Positions 42,101-52,319 of a stretch of DNA of 64,000 nucleotides are shown here, in pieces (the first letter of the stretch is position 1; each line of letters begins with the position of its first letter). A program made the translations under genes and the position numbers. A model generated the notes under the pieces. The model made no database searches, was not told where the DNA came from, and saw only the letters and a list, made by a program, of their open reading frames with translations. Source of the DNA: Eublepharis macularius (lineage: Eukaryota; Chordata; Lepidosauria; Squamata; Eublepharidae); assembly GCF_028583425.1 (NCBI RefSeq), contig NC_072806.1, positions 30,426,001-30,490,000 of the forward strand, given 5' to 3'.

Positions 42101-45100
42101 GACCATAAAATTAGCTTTTTGCCTTAATGGAATGCAATTCCACATCTCATTCCTGTGTAAAGACTGGTAAATGATGGTTAACAGTGGCTCCTCAGTCTGT
42201 CCCCCCCCCTTTTTAGATTTCTCTGCAAACCTGAGCTTTTACCCAAGTTTGTAGAAAGCTCTAGTTTCTCTCTACATGGCTCCAATCCACAGGTTTAAGT
42301 AACTGCAGATGAGGTCATGTTGAGTTCTAGATATATTGATGATCAAGGATTTGGAGCATCTTCCCTGTGAGGAAGAGCCGAAGATGTGGCTTTTCAATCT
42401 AGGAAGGAAGATGGCCAAGAGAAGGCATGAGAAAAAAAATATCAAATGATGCACGGTATGGACACAGCAGAAAACTTCTCCCTTTCCCCAACACTAGAAC
42501 TTGAGCAGGGGCAGTAGATTCAGGACAGAACAAAAGAAGTACTACTTAACACAGTGTGCAATTGACTGGTAGTGCTCATTGACATAAGATGCAAAGATGG
42601 CTACTCACGCAGGTTCTTGTTTTAAAAAAATGGGTTAGAAAAAGTCACGGTGATGGGTTTGTCAGTGGCTGTCAGCCAGGAAGGCTAACTGAAACCTCCA
42701 TATTTTTTTTTAGAGGACGTGCTCTTTGAATATGGGGGTGGGGCTTTGGCTTCTGCTTGTGGGCCTCATGGGGCTTCTCTTTGGCTACTGCAGGATATGG
42801 GATGCTGGACTAGACAGGCCTTTAATGTAACCCACAAAACGCTGAGTCACCACCAATTTGGGACTCCTCTGGGTAAATCCAAACAGCAAACCATGAACTA
42901 TACTTCCCCCAGAGGTACATACAAATAGCCTATATGCTTTTTCACAATTATTTAAATTTTTATATATTTTTTTAAAGTACAATAGTGCATAAAGTATTTA
43001 TGGTGCATACCTCTGGGGGAAGTATAGTTTGTGGTTTGCCCTTTAGTGTAACCCAGCAGGGGGCTTTTCTTGTGTTGCTTGCCTAATGGGTGGACCTTCA
43101 TGTGTATGGGGACTAAGGTTCAGTCTTTCCCACCTGTTTCTCTATATGTAGGGAGGTTTTTGATGTCAAGGGAGCATTCACCTGCAGCCTGAAATAGTAC
43201 AGTTTCATCACAGGTGGCTGATCATGGTGTGCCTGTAACATCTTAGTTAAGCTAGTTGTCTTGACATGTAGCGTGGGTATTTTTAAACATGATCAGAATT
43301 CTAGGGAAGTAGAAGGATAAAATTTGCATCTCCTTTGGCAGAGCAATGCAGCTAACCAAGTGATTGCATACTCTTTCCTTGGCAGTGTCCATATTCACCC
43401 TGTGTTGCTGCAACTCAGGTTTTCTTAATGCTCCCATTCTGAATGTGCTTCAATAGATGATCAGATTCTTGCTAAAAATACTTGAAAGAAACACAGTTGA
43501 AATGGGTATGTAACTTAAGCTCTTCAAACTTTTTCTTCCTCCTGTATCAGGAAAATCCTCTGGCCCTCGTACAGCAGCTATCAATAATGAAGTCACGCTA
43601 CAAAATGTTATGTGAGCGGCTAGACAAGATTTCTGCAGAGCAGCAAGAGTCGATGCGTTCCATCAGTGCCACCCTCAATAAGACACTGAGGCTGGTTCAG
43701 AAGATACAGCAGCATGCTGGGATTGAGGTAATGCTTTTGGTATATTTCATTTCTTGTATCATTTTATCCTGAGCAGCCTATAGGAATCCTAAATCCATAG
43801 AAATATAGATGTTCCTTGGGGGAAGGAATTCTCAACTGGAGCCAGATGGCCCCTCTGTGGCAACTGGAGGAATAAGGGCTCTCAGTGGGATCTGGGTATG
43901 AGGAAGGGGCTAACTTGGTCTTCCTCAAATGGCCTGAGCCATTTATCTGTGGAATTTTTGTACTGATTCTCCAGAAAATTCTGCTTAAAGCAATTTGCAG
44001 GCATTAAAAAAAAAGCAGTACAATGGAGTTAACAGTGAACAATAAAATTATAGCAAGTGTAATTCTTCATATGGGAGCAAGATTTGAGTCCAGTTGTACC
44101 GTAGTCTTCTACTGTAGACCAACATGGTTACCAACCTGAAACTATCTCCATATGGGAGATAATTCTTCTCCCTTTCTTCCCCTTCTCCCTGTCAATTAAA
44201 TGTCATCCAATGGCAGCAGCAACAGGAATGATGGAAGACTGGGGCTAGACTCCATCAGCCCCCCCTATGCTGGTGATAGTTGGACTTCATTGTACCAGCA
44301 ATGATACATCCTAACAGTCCTGACAACCTACACACCTGAGACTTCTCTTGCTTCCAGTGAAATTATTAGCGAGTTCTCTGTAAGAGCACTAATAAAGGCA
44401 GGCAAGTTTCTGAAAAGTCTGTTTTCTTTTTACTGCACATTTTGTACTGAAGGTTGAAGGAAACCCTGAGCATTTTCTGGTGCCCAGTCCATGTTAATGC
44501 CAGGCTGGACAAACACTACTGTGCAGAAATAGCCTAGAATCCATTGCAAAGTGAGTGTTCCATGGTGGTTGCTCAGGGATTCCTGTGCTGATAGATTTCT
44601 CTGGAAAGAGCTTCCTAATGATAAGATATTTGAAAAACACTATCTCAGTTGAATGCCTAGAGTTTGGGCATGAAACACATTTGTGCCTGTGGAATTGCAG
44701 AAGACTTGCTTCTAACCTGATTTTTTTTCTCCTCAGACCTTGCCTCTATCTGAAGAACAGCAGCTTGCGATGCAGCAATTACGGTGCCAGGCTCTTAAAA
44801 AAACAGATGGTCCAGTGAAGCAGGTAACTGGGAGCGGAGAACTTGATTTGTGTGTGTCTCCTTTCCTGAGTTGTTCCATATAGGAGCTTGACCAGTACCT
44901 CTTGAGTAGAGATGGGCATGGAACGAAAACTGCTTGGTTCGTGGTTCGTTAATTTCCACGAAACACGAACTTAATGAACTCACCCAATTTCCGAACCGGT
45001 TCGGGGGGCCCCAGGACGGCTCCCTTCATGCTCAGAGAGAAAAGCACCCTTTTCCTAAACACCTCCCCAGTCCCCAGTCAGTAAGAAAAACAAGAAAACA

Positions 45101-47422
45101 AGAGAAAAAAAGAGGCTTTTCAGCCCCTTTTCCAGCAGCCAGAAGTACAGGCCAAAGATCCAAGTTCCAATCCCAACACCACACCCAGCCACCGAGCTCT
45201 CCTCCCTCTCCCGGTGTAGAGAAACTGAAACCAAGAATCACACGGCTTCCCCTATTTATGGAAAAATCCAAGAGATTGAACAACACAGGAGCACTCTGGT
45301 TGGCAGAAAAACCTGCCTAACATGGTTTTGGAAGGAAGAGATTGGTTTTACCATGGCTGCTGAAGGCCCATCTCCTCAGTTGCCTTGGAGATTCTAAGCC
45401 TCCCCCCCCCCTTTTCCTGGCTGCATAGGCCAGAGTGGGAGCTCTCTAGTTGGCAGGGACAGCTGCCAATCAAGCCTGGAGGCCTCAGATTGGGGGCAAG
45501 CTAAAGACTGCCACCGTTGCCTGGGTGAGGGAGTATTTGGCACCCAAAGTGTCTGAACCGGCAACAGAATGGTAAGAAAAGTTTGTTTGGTTTGGAAAAA
45601 TGCAGTCCCACTGATCGCGTGTTTCTTTGACTACGAACCAGCCGTTCTGTACGGAATTTTGTTCCGTAGTTCGTTTTGTGCCCATTTCTACTCTTGAGGC
45701 TCTTGCTTGAGTCTGTTTCTCTTGTTCATAGATGTGATCAGCAATGAGGAGATTCCGTGCAGAAAATTCTTTACCCAGCATCATAATTATAATTCTGAAC
45801 CAGGCCATAGTGTGAAACAATAGATCTACAAAATGGAGCTAAAGATTTGAAGCAATTTGTTCTTACACAGTTCATGGACTGTTGGTTCTCTGCAACTTTC
45901 TTTCCTTAACTGTGAAGGTAGCTCACCTTAGTCACTGTGTGCTCATCAAGGATGCCATGAACTTTACACTCTTTAGTTATAGCTCCACAGGGTATAGCTT
46001 ATTACCAATGGAACTGCCTATTTCCCCAGTTCACTGTCAGATGCAGAAAGATCCACCTGCAGCCCTTGAATGATGCTCAACGAGTACTAGCATCCTATCT
46101 GGACAGGACAGCCCTTTTAGGAAGCACTTGGGTCTGTTTTTTGCCTGCTATGCAGATCTCAACTGAGGACAAAGATAGCCTGTAAGTTGCTCTCTGGGAC
46201 TAAGTGTTCTCAATGTGGCCTTGCCTTAAGCAGTGGAGGCAACTCTCTTCCAGAACTTTGTACAGCAGTCACCTGGGCTCCATGTTACTCCTTTGGGACA
46301 TTAATGTCCATGATGTCAGGCCCTGAACAGATGCTTCCTTCAGCAAAATAGTGTTACTTGCTGTGTTGCACGTGTATCTGCCTCTAGGGTAGGTCAACTT
46401 GCTAGTCTTTTTTTTCTCATTGATTTGAGTGTACAGACGACAGAGAAGAAAAACAAGTTGTTTGCCTGATACTGGTGTTCTGAGTGGTGAAACTACTCTT
46501 TTTCTCTCACAACTGATGGTTAAAACTTGGCGCAACAAGTTCTTTGAAAGAACTGAGCTGAAAGCTACGATGGCTCTTCCCTCTTGAGTTTGTGCATAAA
46601 CTCATAGCTCTGGAATGGTTCAAATTGAAGACTACTAAAAAAACACTAAATAACAGATAAGCAACTTGCTTCTCTTCTTACAGTTGTGAAGAGGGGAAAA
46701 AGAAAGCAACTCCCCTGTCTATCCCTGAAGTCTTATTCATATGTATCCCTGTGTTATCCTGACCATTTCTGTGCTAGTGGTTGCAAAGATAAAAGGTAGC
46801 CTCAAGCATATCTTTTGTAATTTTTTTTTAAAAAAATGTTTTTACTTGAAGAAAAGACCCATTCCATGCTGCTTCTTTGCATGCAGGGAGTTCATAGATT
46901 ATACTTAGAGGAATGTGAGACTGAAGGTAGAGCTTGGAACCAGAAAAATGCAAGTTGAGCTGAGTTTGTAAAATAGGATTGCTGTGTTTCCTCCAACACT
47001 TTTTCTAAAGGTTGGGGGCCCTATAGAACAGCATGGAATGTGGGAGGGGGGGGGCAAAAACACAACTTTGGGGTAAAAAAGGCTGAGTGCCTTCTTCCCC
47101 TTTGAGCAAAGTGCTTTCTATTTGTGTACGACTTCATAGATCACAAACTCTGTCTACAGTGATTTGATCTGTGCTGTTTCATATGTGGGCACTGGCTGTT
47201 TTTGTTTTTAAATAGTCATCTTGTAAGCATAGATGTGTAAATGCACCTCTTCAGATAAATGGTACATTTGCGAATACAAATCTGAAATTTTGCACTCCTG
47301 AGGCTTTAGATCAACTACTTTAAAATGCAGAGGATGTTTCTTAGAGTGTATACGGAGTTCCTGATTTTTTTCAACTTAATTTTTCCCTCCAGAATTGTCC
47401 AAAAGAACACCAGATCCACTGA
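27155..47422 (+). CDS. SKA2: SKA2, spindle and kinetochore-associated protein 2, five coding exons
   Basis: Exons 27155-27187, 36132-36221, 43551-43727, 44737-44823, 47393-47422, all joined in phase 0, total 417 bp, 138 residues (human 121). Starts MEAAVNTLEAM; next FQVAESDLDCIQSMLEFE; then ENPLALVQQLSIMKSRYKML; C-terminal LPLSEEQQLAMQQLR. These match human SKA2 over its whole length. SKA2 pairs with SKA1 and SKA3 in the SKA complex, whose coiled-coil core couples outer kinetochores to microtubules in mitosis. It is small and mostly helical. The C-terminus after the human end is longer (KKTDGPVKQ plus NCPKEHQIH). Intron 1 hosts microRNAs, as in mammals. TRIM37 follows on the same strand. Confidence 0.94.
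28186..28459 (+). mobile_element. Sauria-type tRNA SINE
   Basis: Full-length copy with mixed (GTT)n/(ATT)n tail. In SKA2 intron 1. Confidence 0.88.
28525..29040 (-). repeat. Two MIR-like SINE copies in SKA2 intron 1
   Basis: Both show the order (read on plus) cttatatcccacctt, GTAGGTTAGG, then AACCTGGATCTTCC or AACCTGCATGTCCC and CACTGCACCATGCTGG-like ends. Confidence 0.45.
30655..30742 (+). ncRNA. mir-130: miR-130 family hairpin in SKA2 intron 1
   Basis: The 22 nt at 30708-30729 reads exactly as miR-130a-3p as I recall it (seed AGTGCAA, then TGTTAAAAGGGCAT). The 5' arm at about 30664-30690 (TGCCCTTTTTATGTTG...) is complementary, with the loop around 30691-30706, a good precursor fold. It lies on the SKA2 sense strand, 1.7 kb upstream of mir-301a. 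Human SKA2 carries mir-301a and mir-454 but no miR-130 with this mature sequence, so this looks like an additional member of the ancestral 130/301/454 cluster (perhaps the one called 130c in birds). Confidence 0.9.
31201..31396 (+). mobile_element. Palindromic fold-back element, family B, copy 2
   Basis: Inverted halves meeting near 31270-31300 (CTTTTGAGAGTCAGAGC / GCTCTGACTCTCGAAAGC). Right tail TTCTACTACAAACCAAGATG matches the tail of copy 1. Flanked by TTCCYAACATTGGA (31187-31200 and 31397-31410, one mismatch). In SKA2 intron 1. Confidence 0.65.
32359..32441 (+). ncRNA. MIR301A: mir-301a hairpin in SKA2 intron 1
   Basis: The 3p arm at 32407-32429 is identical to human miR-301a-3p (CAGTGCAATAGTATTG then TCAAAGC). 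The 5p arm at 32370-32391 differs from human by one T to C change. The flanks pair (CTGCTGACGAG with the region after the 3p arm). Its place in the first SKA2 intron is conserved with human. Family targets share the AGTGCAA seed with miR-130. Confidence 0.97.
33993..34235 (-). mobile_element. Palindromic fold-back element, family A, copy 2
   Basis: Same family, opposite orientation: the long side with the GGCCATGAAAGCCTTCGA extension is now on the right. The arms are long here because the CTTCAGAGGTGT...ACACCTCTGAAG segments are both present. Flanked by GACAGTTTCRATATTG (33977-33992 and 34236-34251, one mismatch). In SKA2 intron 1. Confidence 0.7.
35069..35206 (+). mobile_element. Second hAT-type MITE family
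   Basis: Termini CAGTGCTTTTTTTTGT / ACAAAAAAACACTG with 8 bp duplication ATRATGTG (35061-35068 and 35207-35214, one mismatch). 138 bp. In SKA2 intron 1. Confidence 0.75.
36132..36221 (+). CDS. SKA2: SKA2 coding exon 2
   Basis: 90 bp, acceptor gtgttctag, donor GAG|gtactg. Encodes FQVAESDLDCIQSMLEFE and on to LSQE, matching human FQKAESDLDYIQYRLEYE. Confidence 0.95.
37113..37276 (+). mobile_element. hAT-type MITE, short copy
   Basis: Termini CGGGGCTTTTTTTC / GAAAAAAAGCCCTG, perfect 8 bp duplication AGAATAAT (37105-37112 and 37277-37284). Internally deleted. In SKA2 intron 2. Confidence 0.82.
37836..37923 (+). repeat. Short inverted-repeat element (GCAATCCTAA ends)
   Basis: GAGCAATCCTAAACAG at the left and TCCTTAGGATTGCAGC at the right, roughly inverted, with GTCAATGGAGCTTGTTCCCAG inside split across the arm; a worn half copy at about 32600-32660. 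Common squamate MITE type. Confidence 0.5.
38249..38441 (+). mobile_element. Palindromic fold-back element, family A, copy 3
   Basis: Same orientation as copy 1, with the ATTGTCGAAGGCTTTCACGG extension on the left and a shorter centre (GCCAGCTGGTGGCG). Flanked by a perfect 14 bp repeat ATTTAAGGTTATTG (38235-38248 and 38442-38455). In SKA2 intron 2. Confidence 0.7.
39230..41397 (+). mobile_element. DIRS1-like retroelement fossil (gag-like part)
   Basis: A gag-like protein region at about 40390-41290 resembles the ORF1/gag of DIRS1-like elements, the source of vertebrate LAP2-alpha (FPFPDFFEKQLKAEW, DAPLAAFQSAGFWSEDGHG, FQGNKLFGDALEKILVET). It is broken (at least one interruption) and no recombinase or reverse transcriptase was recognised. 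A 50-60 bp block, AATAGCCCRAARGTAGAAG and onward, flanks it as a direct repeat (39232-39290 and 41338-41395). Moderately old. In SKA2 intron 2. Confidence 0.75.
42835..43039 (+). mobile_element. Palindromic fold-back element, family C
   Basis: Arms GCAAACCATGAACTATACTT (from about 42887) and its inverse ending at 43039, both running through CCCCCAGAGGTA. AT-rich loop between. Flanked by CCTTTARTGTAACCCA, 16 bp with one mismatch (42819-42834 and 43040-43055), inserted into an older dispersed repeat (GGATGCTGGACTAGACAGG type). In SKA2 intron 2. Confidence 0.6.
43551..43727 (+). CDS. SKA2: SKA2 coding exon 3
   Basis: 177 bp, acceptor cctgtatcag, donor GAG|gtaatg. Encodes the main helical core, ENPLALVQQLSIMKSRYKML, then a heptad-like run ending LVQKIQQHAGIE. 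Confidence 0.96.
44078..44148 (+). mobile_element. Family B fold-back element, short internally deleted copy
   Basis: About 70 bp joining the two outer ends of the family (GCAAGATTTGAGTCCAGT and TCTACTGTAGACCAACATGG) without the central arms. Flanked by CATATGGGAG (44068-44077 and 44149-44158), a perfect 10 bp repeat. In SKA2 intron 3. Confidence 0.6.
44737..44823 (+). CDS. SKA2: SKA2 coding exon 4
   Basis: 87 bp, acceptor tctcctcag, donor CAG|gtaact. Encodes TLPLSEEQQLAMQQLR (human LSPLTKEEKTAAEQF) then ALKKTDGPVKQ. Confidence 0.9.
44907..45690 (+). mobile_element. hAT-like non-autonomous element (TAGAGATGGGC ends)
   Basis: Terminal inverted repeats TAGAGATGGGCATGGAACGA and, inverted, TAGAAATGGGCACAAAACGA. 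Perfect 8 bp duplication CTCTTGAG (44899-44906 and 45691-45698). Inside are clusters of AACGAA / TTCGTT and CCGAACCGGTTCGG palindromes near the left end. No transposase recognised. In SKA2 intron 4, just after exon 4. Confidence 0.85.
45699..47392 (+). other. SKA2 intron 4 remainder
   Basis: Unique-looking sequence without recognised repeats or exons; short frames lack conserved motifs. Confidence 0.55.
47393..47422 (+). CDS. SKA2: SKA2 last coding exon
   Basis: Acceptor tttttccctccag; encodes NCPKEHQIH and TGA. Supported by the splice site, phase agreement and the polyadenylation signal about 310 bp downstream. The peptide itself has no clear human counterpart. Confidence 0.72.
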   Translation, partial: NCPKEHQIH

Positions 47423-47760
47423 TTCCAGAAGAACTTGCCTGGGTTTAAGCAGACAAGATTGTGATCCTTTAAAATGTGCAGATGTTTAGCTTTGGTATCC
47501 AACTACTTTGTACATTGTTCCTAAACTGTTTGCAGGCAACCAAGATTGCTGTGGTGTAAGTTAATGTCTGTAATCATGAATGATACTATGTAACATCATG
47601 AAAATTGTTAACTGTCAACATGGTGGTATTTTGTGTTGGAAGCTGCCTTGCCCTATGGAAATTTTCAAATAGTGACTTTACACTGTATCTTGATTTGTGT
47701 GAACTGCAAACTGCATGTGTAGAAAAGACTCACAAAATAAATATTCCATACCTTTAAATA
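47423..47760 (+). other. SKA2: SKA2 3' UTR with poly(A) signal
   Basis: Unique-looking sequence after the SKA2 stop. AATAAA at 47736-47741 is the likely cleavage signal, giving a transcript end near 47760. Confidence 0.75.
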
Positions 47761-48763
47761 GATTAAGTCAGATGAAATAGGCTTTATTGAGCTGTTCTTT
47801 TTGAGCTGCTGGCTCAGGTTGACAGCTTTGACTGTTGGATCTTAAGTTTGTTTCCCATTGTCACAAATTCCAGGTGGCCTGCTTCCGTCTAGTTGTATAA
47901 ACTCTGTCTTCTTTCTAGAATGCAATCCCTCATTATGGCTTCCTGCATAAACTACATTGAATGGAAGCCACGCAGGAGCTGGTCTAGATAAATTGTACTT
48001 ATTCAGCCAAAATATTTTTGGGCTGCCTGTCCCATGTCTTTGTTATAATAAAATAATGGCATACCTCAAGCACACCTTCCAGATAACAAGATGGGACATG
48101 CTTTACAACAAAGTTTCCCTTAGCAACAAAATATTGAAGCAAGCATTTTTTAAAAGAAGCTCTTTTCCACAATGGCTTATTCAAATAAACATGACTTTGG
48201 GCTGCTTCTGTTAATATAATCAAAGCAGTAGCTTGTGAACTCTAAAGTAAAAAGAAAATTATTATGACTTCTCAAAACGTTGTGGTTTCCAATTATAGTT
48301 TGAGGTAAAGGTAGATGTGCAAAACATTTAAAAAATATTTAAAAACATATACAGGGTTAGATCCTTAATCCTAAATTAAGCAAGATCACCCCCCATTCTC
48401 TTGTCTAAAAGCCTATTGTTGTTAGTCTTAAAGGTGCTATTGGATTTTTGTTTTAACAGTGGGCTATTGAAGGCAAAAGTCTGACATTTCTATGCAAAGT
48501 TCAGAAGTATACAGTTAAAACCATCCGTGTGCTTGTTACACTATCCCTGATGATCTTCTCCAGCCATTGGGGAATAATTTGGATCTACGGGAATGGGTAT
48601 TTAAAGGGGGCATCATAATTGATGATTCCATAATCTTCCACCAAAAGTTTGCCCCCTGGAACAAAACCATAACGAAGGATCATGCCAGAGCAGCTTATTT
48701 AGTCAACAGCGCACAATCTAAGGACGGCATTTACATCATTGCACTTTCAAACAATGCCAGTTG

Positions 48764-50185
48764 AGCTACTGGATCAAGGTGGATCGGTGCTGCTATTATT
48801 GGATTTGTTGGCAGCATTCGATACAGTTGACTGTGAAATTCTGACCTACTGCCTCGCTGTTGTGGGGATACGCAGGGTTGCCTTGCAGTGGCTGGTCTCC
48901 TTTCTCCACAGTCAGGGACAAAGGGTGGCACTTGGGAAGAGGCTGTCATCCCACCAACCTATGGTGTGCGGTGTCCCACAAGGGGCAATACTCTCCCTAT
49001 TGCTTTTTAACATCTATATGTGCCCCTTTGCCCAGTTGGTGTGGAGCTTTGGACTTGGCTGTCATCAATATGCAGTTGACACCCACTTATACCTAATGAT
49101 GGACGGCCAGTCTGGCTTGGCCCCAGATGTCCTGGAGCATGCCTTCAGTGCCGTGACTGGTTGGCTGAAACAGAGTCAACTGAAATTAAATCCCACGAAG
49201 ACGGAGGTCCTGTATTTGACTCGCGGGGGGGTTAGGTGCCAGGCTCCGACTCCCGAACATCGATGGTGCGCCGTTTACACCAGTGCTGTCGGTTAGGAGT
49301 TTGGGGGTGATTCTGGATGCCTCCTTGAAAATGGAGGCTCAGGTCGCAGCGGTTGCCAGATCCTTTTTTTAAATCTATGACAGACCAGGCAGCTTGTCCC
49401 GTACCTCTCAGTCAGCGACTTAACTACAGTGATCCAGGCAATTGTCATCTCTAGGCTGGGCTACTGTAACTCGCTCTACACGGGGCTCCCCTTGAGCCTG
49501 ACCCGGAAACTGCAGCTGGTTCAAAATGCAGCAGTGCGTGTTATTGTAGGAGCACTGACTGGACTGCATGTAACATATATTGCGCCACCTGCATTGGCTG
49601 CCGGTGGAGTACCGGATCAGGTTCAAGGTTTTGGTATTAACCTACAAAGTCCTATGCGGACTGGGACCAGCGTATCTGTGAGACTGCCTCTCCCCATATG
49701 TGCTTCAGAGGATGTTCTGATCGGGAGAGAAACATCTATTGGTGGTCCTTGGCCCCAAGGAGGCCCACCTGACCTCAACCAGAGCCAGGGCATTCTTGGT
49801 CCTGGCTCCACCCTGGTGGAACTCTGTCCACTGAGACCAGGGCCCGGCAGGAAGTGTTATCATTTTGCCGGGCTTGTATGACAAAGATGTTCTGCCAGGC
49901 ATATGGTTGAGGTTGGGCTTGGCCTCCACCGGCTGACAAAATGGAGAAGAATAAAATCTGAATCCCTCATTAGGGTTGTCTACCACCTTATCTTGTTGAG
50001 CTGTGTGTGCTGCTATTAACTGCCGCCATCTGAGTGTATATTTTAACGTGTGAATGTTTTAAAAATCTATTTATGGTTTTAATTGTATAAATTCATTTTA
50101 ATGTGTTTTTAAAATGTTGTAATCTGCCCTGAGCCCTTTGTGGGGAGGGCAGAATAGAAATCCAAAGTAAATAAATAAAATACTA
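48764..50185 (+). mobile_element. L2-like LINE, older copy
   Basis: Same family as the 54.5 kb copy but decayed: LAAFDTVDCEILTYCLA, GVPQGAILSLLLFNIYM, and YAVD in place of YADD, then shifts of frame before QLVQNAAVRVIVGALTG and the 3' stem GCCCTGAGCCCTTTGTGGGG with (AAATA)n. Lies between SKA2 and TRIM37. Confidence 0.85.
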
Positions 50186-50189
50186 ACAG

Positions 50190-52250
50190 ATCGCTATGCT
50201 AACATTCCAATGGACCAATGTCTCTGTCTTGGGCAGCAGCTCAGTGGAAAATCTGCCACATTACGTTCTTTCCTGCCCTTTGTACCTGGGTCCTAGAAAT
50301 AAGTTCCTAGCTAAGATCCTGGTTGATCTACAGCTTTTTCAGACTGTGAAAAACTTGCTTTTGTGCTCTCTGATGCGGAGCCTTCTGTTTCCTACAGAAT
50401 GGCTCTTTTTGCTTTAGCAGCCAGGAAGATCAGTGCAAACAGTTTTGGTAAGAATGTTTCTAACTGAAGTTGAATTTCATCTGTTTGTAAATATGTTTTA
50501 AACGTTTTAATGTCCCAAATATGTTTTAATTGTAAAGGCCAATGGCTGTGTACAATAAATCTGCGTTAGCAAGAATTTGACCACCCGTGTAGCTGTGCTG
50601 CATCAGGCCTTTGGTCAGTTTCTAACAGTGGCCAGTCAGATGTTACAGGGAAGCCCGCAAGCAGGGTTTGCAAACAGCCCTCACCTGCGGGAGGCCCCCT
50701 GTTCAGTTTTAGTTTTAATTGAGTCTGTTGTGTTTTGTTTGATGTGTTAGCCACCTCAGTGGCCTTCATTGGACTGAAAGGTACCATATAAGTTTTGTAT
50801 GTAAATAAATCATGCCTCATATGCTGTCTTCCTTCCTTGTGTTTGTCCAGTCCTCTTAATCCATCTATGCTGGTGACTATCAAAACATAGCAGTGTGAAA
50901 TGCTTCCTTTTTCCTCTCCTGCATCTGTTACCAACTGGTTTTGGAGGATGAACCAAACTTCTAGTAGTATCTACAAACAGATTATGTTCTGGGTTCTTTA
51001 TAGTGATGGGTACTAAAATGGCTTTAAAGTGGGATTCAGCTAAGAGGTGTAGTGATGGTTAAATATGTTCAGAAGCAATAAACCACTGGATACCAGTATT
51101 GAAAGCAGTAGAGGGAGGATCTGGCCTCTGTTTGTAATATTCCTGCTAAAACCCACTTTCACTGAAAAGCCAGAACTTGATTAATCCCTGATTCTGTGCT
51201 GGAGCAGATAAATGGATTTATTTTCATTTACAGTCCATTTTATTAGGACTCATGGCAGATAAGTGTAAGAACTTTTCAATCAGTCAGTAAACAGATTACA
51301 ATATAGCATCAGTCAATCAGTAGAGAGGGAAAGGTTGCCCCAAAAGGCCAGTATCCTGATTGGACTGCCTGTGATTATGAAACAGGTAGAAGGGACTGGG
51401 GGTGCAGATTCAAGAGGACAAACAGGATTATAGGAGTGGAGGTAGTCCTTCTGATATTAAGACCTCTTCTTAGGCAAGGAGAGCTGGGTGAAGGCAGGCT
51501 TGCAATTTCAGCCAGAGAATGCTCAGCACTCTTCTTGGGAATCTTGGGGGAGTCTTGACAGATGCTCTTATAAAATAAACACAGGGTTCTAATGGAGATT
51601 TTTGTTTTGGTGCAGTGAGGAGACAGGAAAGGTTTGCATGCATGCTAGGCAGCAGGTAAACAGTTGCATAGACAGATCAGCTGCACAAACTGCTGCCTAT
51701 TCAAGATAATAGTCTGCTGGTACACACTGGCGCCTCTCAACTGGTAGGTTTGGCCCCCCCAAGAGGGTGAACATCATGAGTACTGGCACCTCTTTAGAAA
51801 AAAAATAGAAAAAAGCACTCAGCCTAACATACCTCACAGGGTTGTTGTGAGGGGAAAACGGGAAGAGGAGGAGAGTGATGTGAGCCACTTTAGGTCACCT
51901 CTGGCCAGAAAGTTGGAGTATAATCTAAACTAAAATAAATCTAATGGTATCAGATGTGTGTGTGAATAGATGCAATGCCCATTAAAGGCTGATTTACAAT
52001 TGTCAAGTTTTCATTTACATTGTTACATTTCATGTAACACACCTTTTGGAGTGACTTAAAGGAATATATTATTAGGATTCCTGAAAGCCTGATTACAGAC
52101 CTTTGCTAGCGAATCTTGCAGTGGCTTTGCAGAGACAGGCCTTTCCTAGTATCTGCTCACTATCCTTTTCAATGGGAGAGTCCGAGCATCTTCTGTAATG
52201 TACATCTTCTGTACATTAAAAAAACAGTAATAATGCGCCTACACGAACAT
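50190..52250. other. SKA2-TRIM37 intergenic remainder
   Basis: Worn LINE-tail-like piece at about 50590-50700 (CATCAGGCCTTTGGTCAG), SINE tail at 51825-51945; otherwise nothing recognised. Confidence 0.5.
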
Positions 52251-52319
52251 GCATCCTTTCCCAACAATAACATAGATAACACTCCGTCCCCGTCATAAAT
52301 ACAGCATGGTACCGGCACG

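Noticed and set aside
44555-44818. 87-codon plus-strand frame overlapping SKA2 exon 4
   Set aside because: Different frame from the conserved SKA2 reading; most of it lies in intron 3.
48567-48764. 65-codon frame upstream of the older LINE copy
   Set aside because: No similarity recognised and not continuous with the LINE frame; treated as chance.
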